Shown in pieces: positions 30,140 through 40,611 of a stretch of 64,000 nucleotides of DNA. The first letter of the stretch is position 1; every line of letters starts with the position of its first letter. Made by a program: the position numbers and the translations under genes. The DNA is taken from assembly GCF_000758525.1 (NCBI RefSeq), contig NZ_CP009241.1, forward strand, positions 3,100,001-3,164,000. The letters are read 5' to 3'. Source of the DNA: Paenibacillus sp. FSL H7-0357 (lineage in GTDB: Bacteria > Bacillota > Bacilli > Paenibacillales > Paenibacillaceae). The notes under the pieces were generated by a model. The model was not told where the DNA came from, ran no database searches, and saw nothing but the letters and a program-made list of their open reading frames with translations.

Positions 30140-30355
30140 CTATATAGATTGAACTTGAGAATTACATTTAGGGAAGAGTGGCGGAGGGGGATTTTGGAAC
30201 TGTAGGAGCGACAGCGTCCGCCTTTAGGTTTGGATTTCTACCGCGATTCGCGGTTATTTCAGGAAATCCAAACCTAACAGCGGCCGGAAGTCCAAACATT
30301 CACTGTAGTCACGGCCATTCCCAAAATAGAAGAATGATAAGTTCAATCTATATAG
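30140..30355. repeat. 216 bp palindromic MITE-like element
   Basis: The element is bounded by perfect 17-base inverted repeats, CTATATAGATTGAACTT (30140-30156) and its complement (30339-30355). Inside is a second perfect 15-base inverted repeat, TTAGGTTTGGATTTC (30224-30238) and its complement (30263-30277), around an ACCGCG/CGCGGT core. It contains no gene. It could fold into a very long hairpin. An 18-base relative of its end occurs at 38891-38908. It fills most of the gene-free interval 30085-30447. Confidence 0.8.
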
Positions 30356-30447
30356 AGCGTTGCCCGAAGGGGTATGGTGTATATGTTATAATGAGGGAGC
30401 TTTAGAACTTATTAAGGATTAGTCTACAATCACAGGAGGGATCGCTA

Positions 30448-30825
30448 ATGGAGAAGGACGGAAACAAGCTTCCTGCAGAGCTCGTAGTGGACCATTTCAA
30501 ATACAGCAAAGAGAACGAGAGGCTGGTGCAGAAAAGCTTCTGGAGCAAAACCAGGAAATTCGCCGGAAAAATTCCTTTTACCAAAGATGCGATTGCGATG
30601 TACTATTGCGCCATTGACGCCAAAACTCCATTGTGGGCAAAAGGTATTGCCTTCGGAGCACTAGCCTATTTCATCTCTCCGATTGATGCTATTCCTGATG
30701 CCTTACTTGGTCTGGGACTGACAGATGACGCAGCTATTATTGCGGCAGGCATTCGGGCAATCGCCGGACAGGTAACGGACGAACACCGGGAGAAGTCAGA
30801 GGTTTTCTTCAACGGGGATAAATAA
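30448..30825 (+). CDS. DUF1232 (YkvA-like) membrane-associated protein
   Basis: The 125-residue protein contains the DUF1232 core: LWAKGIAFGALAYFISPIDAIPDALLGLGLTDDAAII, with the characteristic YFISPIDxIPD motif within a hydrophobic helix. The function of the family is unknown; many members are small membrane-associated proteins. The start ATG 30448 follows AGGAGGG. It converges on the HxlR-type regulator gene. Confidence 0.85.
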   Translation: MEKDGNKLPAELVVDHFKYSKENERLVQKSFWSKTRKFAGKIPFTKDAIAMYYCAIDAKTPLWAKGIAFGALAYFISPIDAIPDALLGLGLTDDAAIIAAGIRAIAGQVTDEHREKSEVFFNGDK

Positions 30826-30838
30826 AAGCAGGTCATAC

Positions 30839-30871
30839 AAAAAAAGGTGCAGCATCAAACCTGCACCCCTG
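30839..30871. terminator. Terminator hairpin between DUF1232 and HxlR genes
   Basis: AAAAAAAGGTGCAG pairs with CTGCACC; read on the minus strand it ends in a long T run, so it best serves the HxlR gene. Confidence 0.65.
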
Positions 30872-30879
30872 TTTCTGAA

Positions 30880-31254
30880 TCAACTAGGGCAGCTTTCTTT
30901 GGAAAGCTGTTTTATTTTGTATTCTTCGCCCCAATCCCTCATCAGCATAATGATCGGGATCAGTGTCCGGCCGAATTCGGTCAGGGAATACTCGACCTTT
31001 GGCGGCACTTGATGGTAGACCTCGCGGTGCACCACTCCGTCTTCCTCCAGCTCACGGAGCTGCAAGGTCAGCATCCGCTGGGTAATGCCGGGACAGATAC
31101 GGCGGAATTCATTGAACCGTTTCTTGTCATCCATTAAATGGTATAGAAGCACGCCCTTCCATTTGCCGCCAATAACGTCGAGCGTAAATTCTACGGGGCA
31201 CGCTGTTTCGTTGCCGTCCGGGCATTGGCCAAATCCGCCTTTTCGATCTCGCAT
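30880..31254 (-). CDS. HxlR-family transcriptional regulator
   Basis: The 124-residue protein has the HxlR winged-helix pattern: CPVEFTLDVIGGKWKGVLLYHLM at the start with an N-terminal cysteine, RFNEFRRICPGITQRMLTLQLRELEEDGVV for the recognition helix, and YHQVPPKVEYSLTEFGRTL for the wing. The N-terminal cysteine (CP motif) suggests redox or aldehyde sensing as in HypR/YodB relatives. It is divergent from a nitroreductase gene, a common regulator-target pairing. Confidence 0.9.
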   Translation of the reverse strand: MRDRKGGFGQCPDGNETACPVEFTLDVIGGKWKGVLLYHLMDDKKRFNEFRRICPGITQRMLTLQLRELEEDGVVHREVYHQVPPKVEYSLTEFGRTLIPIIMLMRDWGEEYKIKQLSKESCPS

Positions 31255-31402
31255 TCGGGGATCACTCCTATAGTATCAATTTGTATACTACATAACAAAA
31301 ATGTGCGTACTACAAAATCAATTATATATACATTAATATTATGCTTGTAAGCCATAATCAGTCAAACTAAACTTGTCCAGTTATAGAAAGGGAGTATGTA
31401 AG

Positions 31403-32083
31403 ATGGAAGCCAGTGCGACAGCAGCAGCCAAGCATGAAATCCTATCCGCCTTTGAATTCAGACATGCGACGAAAGTGTTTGACAGCAGCCGGAAAATCAG
31501 CGAGGATGATTTTCAGTTTATTCTGGAGACGGGACGGTTGTCTCCAAGCTCCTTCGGGTTTGAGCCCTGGCGGTTTGTTGTGGTACAGAACCCGGAAATC
31601 CGCGAGAAGCTGCGCCCCTTTGCCTGGGGGGCCCAAGGACAATTGCCAACCGCCAGCCATTTTGTGCTGATCTTGTCCAGACAACCCGGAGATATGGCCG
31701 CCGGATCGGATCATATCCGGCATATGATGGAACAGGTGCAGAACCTGCCACCCGAAGCTGCTGAAGGTAAGCAGCAGACTTACGATTCTTTCTTGAAAGT
31801 CGACTTTGGTCTGAAAGACAATGAGCGGGCCATGTTCGAGTGGGGGGCCCGCCAGACGTATTTGGCTCTCGGCAATATGATGACCGCTGCGGCGATGATT
31901 GGCATCGATTCCTGCCCGATAGAAGGCTTCGACAAGGCGAAGCTTGAAGAGGTACTGGCTGCTGAAGGTATTATGGACCCTGAGCATTTTGGGATATCCT
32001 GCATGGTAGCCTTTGGTTACCGGGTCAATGAGCCGCGCGGGAAAACTCGGCAAACTGCCGGGCAAGTGATTCAGTGGGTGTAA
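31403..32083 (+). CDS. FMN-dependent nitroreductase family protein
   Basis: The 226-residue protein has the nitroreductase fold markers: FEFRHATKVFDSSRKISEDDF, RLSPSSFGFEPWRFVVV (FMN contacts), WGARQTYLALGNMMTAAAMIGIDSCPIEGFD and FGISCMVAFGYR. It likely reduces quinones or nitro compounds with NAD(P)H. ATG 31403 has AAAGGGAG upstream. The divergent HxlR gene suggests thiol- or quinone-stress induction. A strong terminator follows. Confidence 0.88.
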   Translation: MEASATAAAKHEILSAFEFRHATKVFDSSRKISEDDFQFILETGRLSPSSFGFEPWRFVVVQNPEIREKLRPFAWGAQGQLPTASHFVLILSRQPGDMAAGSDHIRHMMEQVQNLPPEAAEGKQQTYDSFLKVDFGLKDNERAMFEWGARQTYLALGNMMTAAAMIGIDSCPIEGFDKAKLEEVLAAEGIMDPEHFGISCMVAFGYRVNEPRGKTRQTAGQVIQWV

Positions 32084-32107
32084 AGTAAAGAGGAGTAATG
32101 TAAATGG

Positions 32108-32172
32108 AAGAAACCTCTCCATGTGAGCGGGCAGTGTGAGAACACGATCCCGTTCTGGAGAGGTTTCTTTTT
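32108..32172 (+). terminator. Terminator after the nitroreductase gene
   Basis: GAAACCTCTCC pairs with GGAGAGGTTTC around a large loop, followed by TTTTT. Confidence 0.75.
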
Positions 32173-32322
32173 AGGATGTAAGGATTTATTTTGTTCTACA
32201 CTCATGAAAATACATAGAAGCTTCGAAAAATAATTGAAAATTTACTGAAAGTTCTGCTACTCTAATATAGTCAGTATTTTTACATAGGATATTCATTTTA
32301 AGACTGAAGGGATTCCTGCATC

Positions 32323-32739
32323 ATGAAAATCATCCGCATTATTGCCGAGGTCGGAATATTGTACGCGTTCTATCTGGCCGGAGACTATCTGCAAAAGCTG
32401 CTGCATCTCCCGGTTCCGGGCAGTATTGTCGGGCTTCTGCTTCTGTTTATATTGCTGCTCTGCAAAATCGTGCCGCTCAAGCTGATTGAGAATGGCTCAT
32501 CCTTTATTCTGGCCTATCTTCCGATGTTCTTCATTCCGGCGACTGCCGGGATTATGAACCACCTCGATATTTTCAGCGGCAGAGGACTCCTGCTGATTGC
32601 CATTCTCGTGGTGAGCAGTGTGCTGACCATGGTCGTAACGGCCCATTCCAGCCAGTGGTTCACCGGCCGCAGCGCCAGACGCAGAAGCAGAAACAGCTAC
32701 CGCACTGGAAGCCTTAGAGAGAAGGGGAAGGAAGCATGA
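32323..32739 (+). CDS. CidA/LrgA family holin-like membrane protein
   Basis: The 138-residue protein has four predicted membrane helices and the CidA/LrgA signature LHLPVPGSIVGLLLLFILLL, then LAYLPMFFIPATAGIMNH. Family members are linked to murein hydrolase export, cell death and, more recently, small organic acid transport. It overlaps the LrgB-type gene by four bases (ATGA), so the two are translated together. The C-terminal tail is very basic (TGRSARRRSRNSYR). Confidence 0.9.
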   Translation: MKIIRIIAEVGILYAFYLAGDYLQKLLHLPVPGSIVGLLLLFILLLCKIVPLKLIENGSSFILAYLPMFFIPATAGIMNHLDIFSGRGLLLIAILVVSSVLTMVVTAHSSQWFTGRSARRRSRNSYRTGSLREKGKEA

Positions 32740-33425
32740 GATTTTTGCTCGCAGTTGGCTTTATCCTGCTTAATGTGGGGATTTATCTCCTGATGTCCAT
32801 GCTTTACAAACGTTATCGTTTCCCCGTACTCCTGCCGGCCCTGACGGCAACCTTTACAGTGGTTGTGCTGCTGATGGGCTTTCATATTTCCTACGACACT
32901 TATATGATTGGCGGTGAGTGGATCAACAAGCTGCTTGGACCTGCAGTTGTCTCTCTCGCTTACCCGTTGTACAAACAGCGTCATGTGTTGTGGCAGAACC
33001 TCCCCGCAGTGCTCGGGGGTACGGTAACCGGACTTCTGGTCGGGATGTTCAGCGGCCTGCTGATGGCGGCAGGAATGGGATTTTCCAAATTATATGTTCT
33101 TTCAGTCCTGCCGAAATCGATTACGACCGCTGTAGCGATTCAAATTTCCAGCAATCTGGGCGGAGATTCTTCGCTGACTTCTGTATTTGTGATGATTGCC
33201 GGATTCACCGGAGCCATCGGCGGTCCTTACATCATCAAGCTGTTCCGCATCCGGGGCGAGTCCGGCATCGGGATCGGTCTGGGCACGGCTTCACATGCAC
33301 TTGGTACGGCAAAAGCCTTGGAATACGGCGAGCAGTCCGTCTCCATGAGTTCCGTAGCGATGACGGTGTGCGCAATCGTCGGCTCCATTATCGGACCGCT
33401 TGTGGCCTGGATCATGTATCATTAA
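32736..33425 (+). CDS. LrgB/CidB family membrane protein
   Basis: The 229-residue, multi-helix membrane protein contains LGPAVVSLAYPLYKQRHVL, LPKSITTAVAIQISSNLGG and GIGLGTASHALGTAKALEYGEQ, the hallmarks of LrgB/CidB/YohK. It partners the upstream CidA/LrgA-like protein. No LytSR two-component genes are adjacent, so the trigger is unknown. It ends 10 bases from the convergent arabinofuranosidase gene. Confidence 0.92.
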   Translation: MRFLLAVGFILLNVGIYLLMSMLYKRYRFPVLLPALTATFTVVVLLMGFHISYDTYMIGGEWINKLLGPAVVSLAYPLYKQRHVLWQNLPAVLGGTVTGLLVGMFSGLLMAAGMGFSKLYVLSVLPKSITTAVAIQISSNLGGDSSLTSVFVMIAGFTGAIGGPYIIKLFRIRGESGIGIGLGTASHALGTAKALEYGEQSVSMSSVAMTVCAIVGSIIGPLVAWIMYH

Positions 33426-33435
33426 TACCTCTGGC

Positions 33436-34947
<1,512 letters not shown>

Positions 34948-34966
34948 TTATCTGCTCCTTCGTATA

Positions 34967-34988
34967 GGATTAATGATTATATTAATCC
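34967..34988. promoter_or_regulatory. Palindromic candidate operator between abfA and the ArsR-type gene
   Basis: GGATTAAT (34967-34974), six bases, ATTAATCC (34981-34988) is a perfect 8-base inverted repeat placed just upstream of the abfA start region. Confidence 0.55.
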
Positions 34989-35050
34989 GTTAAAGTTTTA
35001 ACTGATTACATAATACGTATGTCAAGCTATACTAAGCAATATAAATATTA

Positions 35051-35073
35051 AGGATTAATAAAAATGTTAATTC
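35051..35073. promoter_or_regulatory. Second, imperfect copy of the operator
   Basis: AGGATTAATAA and GTTAATTC form a weaker inverted repeat upstream of the regulator's own start, suggesting autoregulation. Confidence 0.45.
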
Positions 35074-35098
35074 AATTACGGATAATGGAGGATAGGAT

Positions 35099-36001
35099 AT
35101 GTATTTAACAACGGATTCAGAATCCCTTAAGGTCTATGAAGCGCTGGCGAGTGAGGTCAGATTGCGGATTATTGAACTGCTTGGCACGCAGGAAATGCAT
35201 ATTAAAGAGCTGGCAGCCAGACTTTATCTCAGCAGTGCAATCGTGAGCTCCCATGTCGCCAAGCTCCAAAAGGCAGGAATTGTAAGTTCGCAAATGAAGA
35301 GAATTGACGGAGGGACCTACAAGTTCTGTTCACTGTCGGCCAATTTCCTGCAGATTAAGCTGTCGGGATCAAAGGGTATCGCCAGAAAAGTGGTCGAGGT
35401 GTCGGTGCCTGTCGGCCATTATACCGATCTGCAAGCTTCGCCGACCTGCGGCATTGCCACAACGGAGAAGCTGATCGGGTATTATGATGATCCGCGTTAT
35501 TTTCTCGATCCGGAACGGGTGGATGCGGGGATTTTATGGTTCGCCAAAGGTTACGCCGAGTACAAGGTTCCAAATTATCTTTTTATGGACCAGACGGTTC
35601 AGGAGATCGAGATCTCTATGGAAATCGGCTCAGAGGCACCGCATGTGAACGAGAAATGGCCTTCAGACATCAGCTTTACCTTGAATGGTATGGAGCTGGG
35701 GAAATGGACCAGTCCCGGTGACTTCGGGGTGATGAGAGGACGCCTTACTCCGGCCTGGTGGAACTCGGATGTCAACCAATATGGGCTGCTCAAGGTCCTA
35801 AGGATTAATAAAGGCGGTACGTATGTGGACGGGCAGCAGATCTCTGCGGTCACTCTTGATGATGCGGGTTGGGAGCAGGATCACTGGATCTTCCGGCTCA
35901 CTGCGGAGGACACCACCCGAAGGCGGGGCGGTTTAACCCTGTTTGGCCGCGGGTTCGGGAATTATGAGCAGGACATTGTCTTCCGGGTATATTACGAATA
36001 G
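35099..36001 (+). CDS. ArsR-type winged-helix regulator with C-terminal beta-sandwich domain
   Basis: The first 90 residues of this 300-residue protein form an ArsR/SmtB-like helix-turn-helix (ALASEVRLRIIELLGTQEMHIKELAARLYLSSAIVSSHVAKLQKAGIV). The rest contains YLFMDQTVQEIEISMEIGSEAPH and DHWIFRLTAEDTTRRRGGLTLFGRGFGNY, a beta-rich region like the sugar-responsive domains of some Bacilli regulators. No metal-binding cysteines of classical ArsR are seen. Divergent orientation and the shared palindromes suggest that it represses abfA in the absence of an arabinose-related ligand. A copy of AAGGATTAATAAA also occurs inside this gene near 35798. Confidence 0.82.
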   Translation: MYLTTDSESLKVYEALASEVRLRIIELLGTQEMHIKELAARLYLSSAIVSSHVAKLQKAGIVSSQMKRIDGGTYKFCSLSANFLQIKLSGSKGIARKVVEVSVPVGHYTDLQASPTCGIATTEKLIGYYDDPRYFLDPERVDAGILWFAKGYAEYKVPNYLFMDQTVQEIEISMEIGSEAPHVNEKWPSDISFTLNGMELGKWTSPGDFGVMRGRLTPAWWNSDVNQYGLLKVLRINKGGTYVDGQQISAVTLDDAGWEQDHWIFRLTAEDTTRRRGGLTLFGRGFGNYEQDIVFRVYYE

Positions 36002-36101
36002 CCGACCTGCAATATTACAGGACTATCCTGCAAAATGTTTGCAAACCAGGTCAACGGGTAACTATAACTATGTGGCCCAAAAAAGTCTAGGAGGAATTCA
36101 C

Positions 36102-36275
36102 ATGTCAGATCACACGCAAAACGAAGCGGATCTCCGCAATAAAGAAAACAAAGACGGTGATTCTCTCGCCGAGCGCAAAAAGATGGAGAACGGCGTCGAT
36201 ATTGAACCGGAGGCTGATGACTGGGTGGCTAAACCTGCAGAATCGGCTCATCCAGACCCGCTTCCCAAAAATTAA
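36102..36275 (+). CDS. Small acidic hydrophilic protein
   Basis: The 57-residue protein (MSDHTQNEADLRNKENKDGD start, PDPLPKN end) is very hydrophilic, with no membrane or metal motif. TAGGAGG lies at good distance before ATG 36102, and a strong terminator follows, so it looks like a real monocistronic gene. I do not recognise the family. Confidence 0.6.
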   Translation: MSDHTQNEADLRNKENKDGDSLAERKKMENGVDIEPEADDWVAKPAESAHPDPLPKN

Positions 36276-36296
36276 TCCAAGTGAACTGCCAAAGCA

Positions 36297-36326
36297 GACT
36301 ATCCTTTCGGGGATAGTCTGTTTTTT
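36297..36326 (+). terminator. Terminator of the small acidic protein gene
   Basis: AGACTATCC pairs with GGATAGTCT and is followed by TTTTTT. Confidence 0.85.
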
Positions 36327-36410
36327 AGCTTGGGAAATTATACAGCTGATTGCGGTGATGCAAGATTTTGAAGACGCCACGGACCGTTCACGATGAAAAA
36401 CACAGCACAA

Positions 36411-36456
36411 AACAGCGGTTCTTCTGCTACCGGAGAACCGCTGTTCTGCTGTTTTT
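36411..36456. terminator. Terminator before the MFS gene end
   Basis: AACAGCGGTTCT pairs with AGAACCGCTGTT; T-rich on the plus side. It could end minus-strand transcription of the MFS gene as well. Confidence 0.65.
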
Positions 36457-36474
36457 ACGAACTACGTAAAGCCG

Positions 36475-37725
36475 TCAGATCAGTTCCTGTCTCCGCTTCA
36501 AATACAGATACAGCACAATTCCCGACACGGAGCAGACCGCAGCGCATAATCCGATGAAACCATATCCCGCCTGCAGACCGCGAAGCAGGCCAAGCTCTGT
36601 TGTACTGCCATACATCGCTTTGACGGTTTCAATTACCCAGCCGATCAGGTAGTTTCCGACAACACTTCCGAGGCCCATTAAGGTCACAACAAAGGTAATG
36701 GCTATATCACTTCCATTGGGGTAGCGGCGCGCAATAAAGGCCATAACGGTAGGATAGATGATGGCGATTCCTGCCCCCGATAAAGCGAACAGAAATGCAA
36801 AGCTCTCCCCGCCAGCCAGAGCTATGAAGGTACATACTGCCGAGAAGCATGAGAATATAATCAGGGAGAGCACAAATCCGATACGGTCCGTCAGCGGACC
36901 GAGTAAGAGTCGTCCGAGTGAGAACAACAGGAAGAATGCCGACAGCATGCCGGCGGCCTGGGCGGTATCCCAGGCATACGCTTTCTCCAGAAAGTTAACC
37001 AGCCAGCCGCCTACTGCCAATTCGGAAACGACGCCAAAGGACAGGATCATGACCATCATCCAGAGCGCAGGATCATGCATCAGGGTCCGGAAGGAAGTGC
37101 GGTCCTCGTGTGGCAGTTCATCGCCGGGAAAGGTGCTGCGCAGTGCGGACAGAATCGGCAGCAGACAGAGCGACAACATGACCAGGTACATCCCCCGCCA
37201 GTCCAGCAGATGTCCAAACACACTTAACGACATCACTCCTGTAGCCAGCAGCGGCGCTATGGTCGAACTCAGTCCATAGAAGAAGTGAGATAAATTCATC
37301 ATCATCCCCGTATTTTTTACAAAAATGCGTGCCCCCAGAATCGCCAGCCCAATCTCCAGCATCCCGTTCCCGATGTACATCAGAAAGTAAGAGGAAGCAA
37401 ACAGCGGATAGGTATGCGACAGAAAGATCAACACACCCGAGATGACCATCGAGGCGAATGCAATAATGCTGACCGCCTTGATGCCCCATTTGCGGACGAG
37501 AATAGCCGTGAAAGAACAGGCGATCAGATAGCCTAACGCATTCAGGGAGAGCAGCGTCCCGAGTTGTTGCTCATCCAGGTTGAAATCAAATTGAATCCGC
37601 GGAATCGCCGGGCCTTTAATATTTTCCGAGATCCCGAATACAACAAAGCCTAGAAAGATGGTTACGAGCTGCATGATATAGATAGTGTTAGGTTTGCTCT
37701 TGGAATTGCTTGCTTGAGCCTTCAC
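36475..37725 (-). CDS. MFS transporter, sugar/fucose-permease-like
   Basis: The 416-residue protein has about twelve membrane helices and a FucP/YfkF-like N-terminus (LVTIFLGFVVFGISENIKGPAIP), with a basic loop between helices 2 and 3 (LVRKWGIKAV) and SLGRLLLGPLTDRIG in the second half. The GTG start has AGGAGG upstream. It lies directly downstream of a ROK-family regulator on the same strand (36 bases apart), pointing to uptake of a sugar or sugar acid that the regulator senses. Confidence 0.85.
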   Translation of the reverse strand: MKAQASNSKSKPNTIYIMQLVTIFLGFVVFGISENIKGPAIPRIQFDFNLDEQQLGTLLSLNALGYLIACSFTAILVRKWGIKAVSIIAFASMVISGVLIFLSHTYPLFASSYFLMYIGNGMLEIGLAILGARIFVKNTGMMMNLSHFFYGLSSTIAPLLATGVMSLSVFGHLLDWRGMYLVMLSLCLLPILSALRSTFPGDELPHEDRTSFRTLMHDPALWMMVMILSFGVVSELAVGGWLVNFLEKAYAWDTAQAAGMLSAFFLLFSLGRLLLGPLTDRIGFVLSLIIFSCFSAVCTFIALAGGESFAFLFALSGAGIAIIYPTVMAFIARRYPNGSDIAITFVVTLMGLGSVVGNYLIGWVIETVKAMYGSTTELGLLRGLQAGYGFIGLCAAVCSVSGIVLYLYLKRRQELI

Positions 37726-37761
37726 ATTAAATAGCCTCCTGAGTTTGAGATGATGCGTATT

Positions 37762-38790
37762 TTATTTCCGTTCAACCAGCTGGAACCGGTAGGTCAGGCT
37801 TTCCATGGTTGTTGTAATCAGTCCAGTCATGTATTCCTGCCGGGTGTCGTTCTGGATGATCAGCTCAGGCATATGCTCGGGCGGAATGATCTCCTGGCAG
37901 CCGCTGCGCAGATCGTCCAGCATCCCTGGCGATATATTGTCACCGGTGATCACGATCGTAGCAGGATTGATAATGCTGATAATAGATACCAGTGCATGAA
38001 TTGCCAGCCTGCCGGGGTCCCCGGAACCCTGGACCAGCCGCAGCTGCTCCTCTCTGGAAATGCCGTAAGGCAGGTATGACACCTCGCCGCTGAAATAGCT
38101 GTTTCCGTTAAGCAAACGTCCATTCACCATGAAGCCAGCTCCGGGGAAATGGTTCTTAGGGAAAGTCAACACGGCAAAATGACTCTCTTCCAGGAACAGC
38201 TTCTGATACAAGCCGTAAACCGTCAGATTCATATCATTCTCAATAATGATCTCTACCTCTTCATAGCGTTCCTTCAGAAGGATACCAAGGGGCTGATCTG
38301 CCAGCGCCGGCACATCACATATACCAATACGGTCATGCTGAACTACCCCCGGTATGCCGATGCCAATCGCCTGCACATTCGGATGAGCCTCTATGATCTG
38401 ATCCAGCCAGTCTTCGAGGGTGCCCAGAGTAATCTGATCGAATACCTTAGCGGTCTCCTCGATCACTTCACCGTTTAGATTCGCGAGCACATAGGAAATG
38501 GATTGAACGCCGCTCTCGGAACGCACGATCATACAGATCATGAAGGAATAATCCGCGTTGAACTGATATTTTCTCGCCGGTCTGCCGCCGCTGGATTCCT
38601 CCCATCCAAGTTCAAGGATTTCACCGGTCTGGACCAGTTCATTCAAGATCGTGCCGCATGTGGCCACGCTCAATCTGGTCTGCTCTGCAATGGATGCTTT
38701 CGTGCCTGTGCCGGACGTGCGCAGCATGTTTTTAACCAATTCAACATTTATTTTCTTCACCAGCTGTGTGTTGTGGGATGGTTGTGACAT
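37762..38790 (-). CDS. ROK-family transcriptional regulator
   Basis: The 342-residue protein has an N-terminal winged helix (LRTSGTGTKASIAEQTRLSVATCGTILNELVQTGEILEL) followed by a ROK sugar-kinase-like domain (AIGIGIPGVVQHDRIGICDVP, IIENDMNLTVYGLYQK). The ROK zinc motif (CxCGxxGC) is not visible, so it may be a non-kinase regulator like some XylR/NagC relatives. It likely represses the adjacent MFS gene, and perhaps other sugar genes, until its sugar ligand binds. Confidence 0.85.
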   Translation of the reverse strand: MSQPSHNTQLVKKINVELVKNMLRTSGTGTKASIAEQTRLSVATCGTILNELVQTGEILELGWEESSGGRPARKYQFNADYSFMICMIVRSESGVQSISYVLANLNGEVIEETAKVFDQITLGTLEDWLDQIIEAHPNVQAIGIGIPGVVQHDRIGICDVPALADQPLGILLKERYEEVEIIIENDMNLTVYGLYQKLFLEESHFAVLTFPKNHFPGAGFMVNGRLLNGNSYFSGEVSYLPYGISREEQLRLVQGSGDPGRLAIHALVSIISIINPATIVITGDNISPGMLDDLRSGCQEIIPPEHMPELIIQNDTRQEYMTGLITTTMESLTYRFQLVERK

Positions 38791-38890
38791 CTAGGAACCC
38801 TCCTTCGGGATATTGATTATCATGCTATTTTTTAAAAGAGTTTTAACAAGTGTATTGTAGTTACTATTCTGCGAAGAAGCAAGACATTAT

Positions 38891-38908
38891 TATATGGATT
38901 GAACTTGA
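38891..38908. repeat. Solitary relative of the palindromic element's end
   Basis: TATATGGATTGAACTTGA differs at one position from the end of the 216 bp element at 30140. No matching right arm is present nearby. It sits just downstream of the AraC-type gene. Confidence 0.45.
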
Positions 38909-38937
38909 AAACATAAGGATAGCGATGTAACGCAGCG

Positions 38938-39771
38938 CTAACGCAGTTCGCTCGGTGTCCGCAGCTTGACCTGTTTAAATACACGGTTGAAGGTACGGAT
39001 ATTGGAGAAACCGCATTCCAGCGCGATATCCAGAATGCTTTTGTCCGTGCTGAGCAGTAGCCGTTCTGCCTGATTGACCCGGATACTATTGAGGTACGCG
39101 ATGTAACTCATGCCCGAGATGCTTTTGAAGAAACGGGAGAAATAGAACAGGCTCATGTTGGCGTGACGTGCTGCGTCGGCAAGTGTGATGGGATGCATGT
39201 AATTGACGTCGAGGTATTCAAGGACCTCCTGCATGATCTTCATATTCGTAATGCGCCGCTTATCCTTATGAGGATTGACTATGTCCAGAGGCATATTCCG
39301 TAGAATCAATGCGCACAGCTCGTGCAGCAAGCCGATCATAAGCTGTTCATGATGCGGAAGCTTCTGAACATGTTCCTGCAGCAGTTCCTGCATGATCGCG
39401 GACAGGCGGCTGTTAATGACCTCATCTTCCGGTGTGGCTGGACGGTTCTCCCTAAAAGGGGAAGTGAGCCGCATATTCAGGGGCCAGCCTGCAGGAAACC
39501 CGATCAGTGAAGGGTTAAAGATAACAAAGATAAGCTTGGATTTGTTGTCCTTGCTGTCATAGTAGTGAATATCTCCGCTGCTGCAAACGGCCAGATCGCC
39601 TGCCAGAAGTACCCGTGTTTCCGAGTTGATCCCCATCCGGATCGAACCCTCCAGTACATAGATAATCTCCAGATCATTATGCCAGTGGGCCAGAAAATCT
39701 ATATTTGCACTCACAAATGCAGTGAAGGGAAAAGCTGATCCATACGTTCGGTTTTCGTGAAAAGCTCTCAT
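38938..39771 (-). CDS. AraC-family transcriptional regulator with cupin-type sensor domain
   Basis: The 277-residue protein has an N-terminal cupin fold (FLAHWHNDLEIIYVLEGSIRMGINSE) and two C-terminal HTH motifs (ITLADAARHANMSLFYFSRFFKS and KSILDIALECGFSNIRTFNRVFKQ). It is likely an activator of sugar genes. It is divergent from the ThuA-like gene, so the ThuA-Gfo/Idh operon is the probable target. Confidence 0.92.
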   Translation of the reverse strand: MRAFHENRTYGSAFPFTAFVSANIDFLAHWHNDLEIIYVLEGSIRMGINSETRVLLAGDLAVCSSGDIHYYDSKDNKSKLIFVIFNPSLIGFPAGWPLNMRLTSPFRENRPATPEDEVINSRLSAIMQELLQEHVQKLPHHEQLMIGLLHELCALILRNMPLDIVNPHKDKRRITNMKIMQEVLEYLDVNYMHPITLADAARHANMSLFYFSRFFKSISGMSYIAYLNSIRVNQAERLLLSTDKSILDIALECGFSNIRTFNRVFKQVKLRTPSELR

Positions 39772-39927
39772 AATTTCTCCTGTTCTGATGTTCCGCTATT
39801 TACACATAAACTTAGCAAAAAATGACCAGTCATTCAAGCAAAATGGCGAGCAGCCGGTACCCTTTTGGATTACAATTTCTTCAGGTAGACACGGTTATTG
39901 ATTCCAGGACAAAAAGGAGAACTTGAT

Positions 39928-40587
39928 ATGGCGAAGAAAGCATTGATTGTAAAAGGCGGATGGGATGGTCATGAACCGAATGAGGTTGCAGCGATTTTTG
40001 CCGGCATTCTGGAGGCCGAAGGGTTTGAGGTTGAGGTATCGGATACGCTGGACAGCTTCAATAACGCCGAGGCGCTTAAGGAATTAAGTCTGATTGTGCC
40101 GGTGTGGACAATGGGTGAAATCGCGGGTGAACAGGTGTCTTCAGTTCTTGCAGCTGTGGCTTCCGGGGTAGGCATTGCCGGTTGTCATGGCGGGATGTGC
40201 GATTCCTTCCGTAATAATACAGAATGGCAATTTTTGACCGGATCGCAGTGGGTGGCACATCCCTTCAACGATGGAGTGGATTATGAAGTGAATATTGTGA
40301 GATCCGGCTCCAGTCCGATTGTGGAAGGCATCCCGGATTTCATGGTGAAGTCAGAACAGTATTATCTGCATGTAGATCCAGCGGTAGATGTACTGGCTAC
40401 AACTACTTTTGTGCTGAGCGAAGGGGAGCATTCGGCGAACGGGGTCATCACCATGCCAGTGGTATACACGAAGAAATGGGGCAAGGGCAAGGTATTCTAT
40501 AATTCACTTGGACATCATGCGGATGTTTTTGATATTCCGGAAGCCAAGGAACTGATGCGTAAAGGCTTTTTGTGGGCTGCCAACTAA
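39928..40587 (+). CDS. ThuA-domain protein
   Basis: The 219-residue protein belongs to the ThuA (trehalose utilisation) family with a class-I-amidotransferase-like fold: KALIVKGGWDGHEPNEVAAIF, GIAGCHGGMCDSFRNNTEWQFLTGSQWVAHP and FYNSLGHHADVF. Members work with Gfo/Idh/MocA oxidoreductases in keto-sugar metabolism. The next gene is such an oxidoreductase, 24 bases away. ATG 39928 has AAAAGGAG upstream. Confidence 0.88.
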   Translation: MAKKALIVKGGWDGHEPNEVAAIFAGILEAEGFEVEVSDTLDSFNNAEALKELSLIVPVWTMGEIAGEQVSSVLAAVASGVGIAGCHGGMCDSFRNNTEWQFLTGSQWVAHPFNDGVDYEVNIVRSGSSPIVEGIPDFMVKSEQYYLHVDPAVDVLATTTFVLSEGEHSANGVITMPVVYTKKWGKGKVFYNSLGHHADVFDIPEAKELMRKGFLWAAN

Positions 40588-40611
40588 AACCGTGATAAGG
40601 GGAGAATCATT

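Noticed and set aside
30140..30355. CRISPR array
   Set aside because: The repeats are inverted, not direct, and there are no spacers or cas genes.
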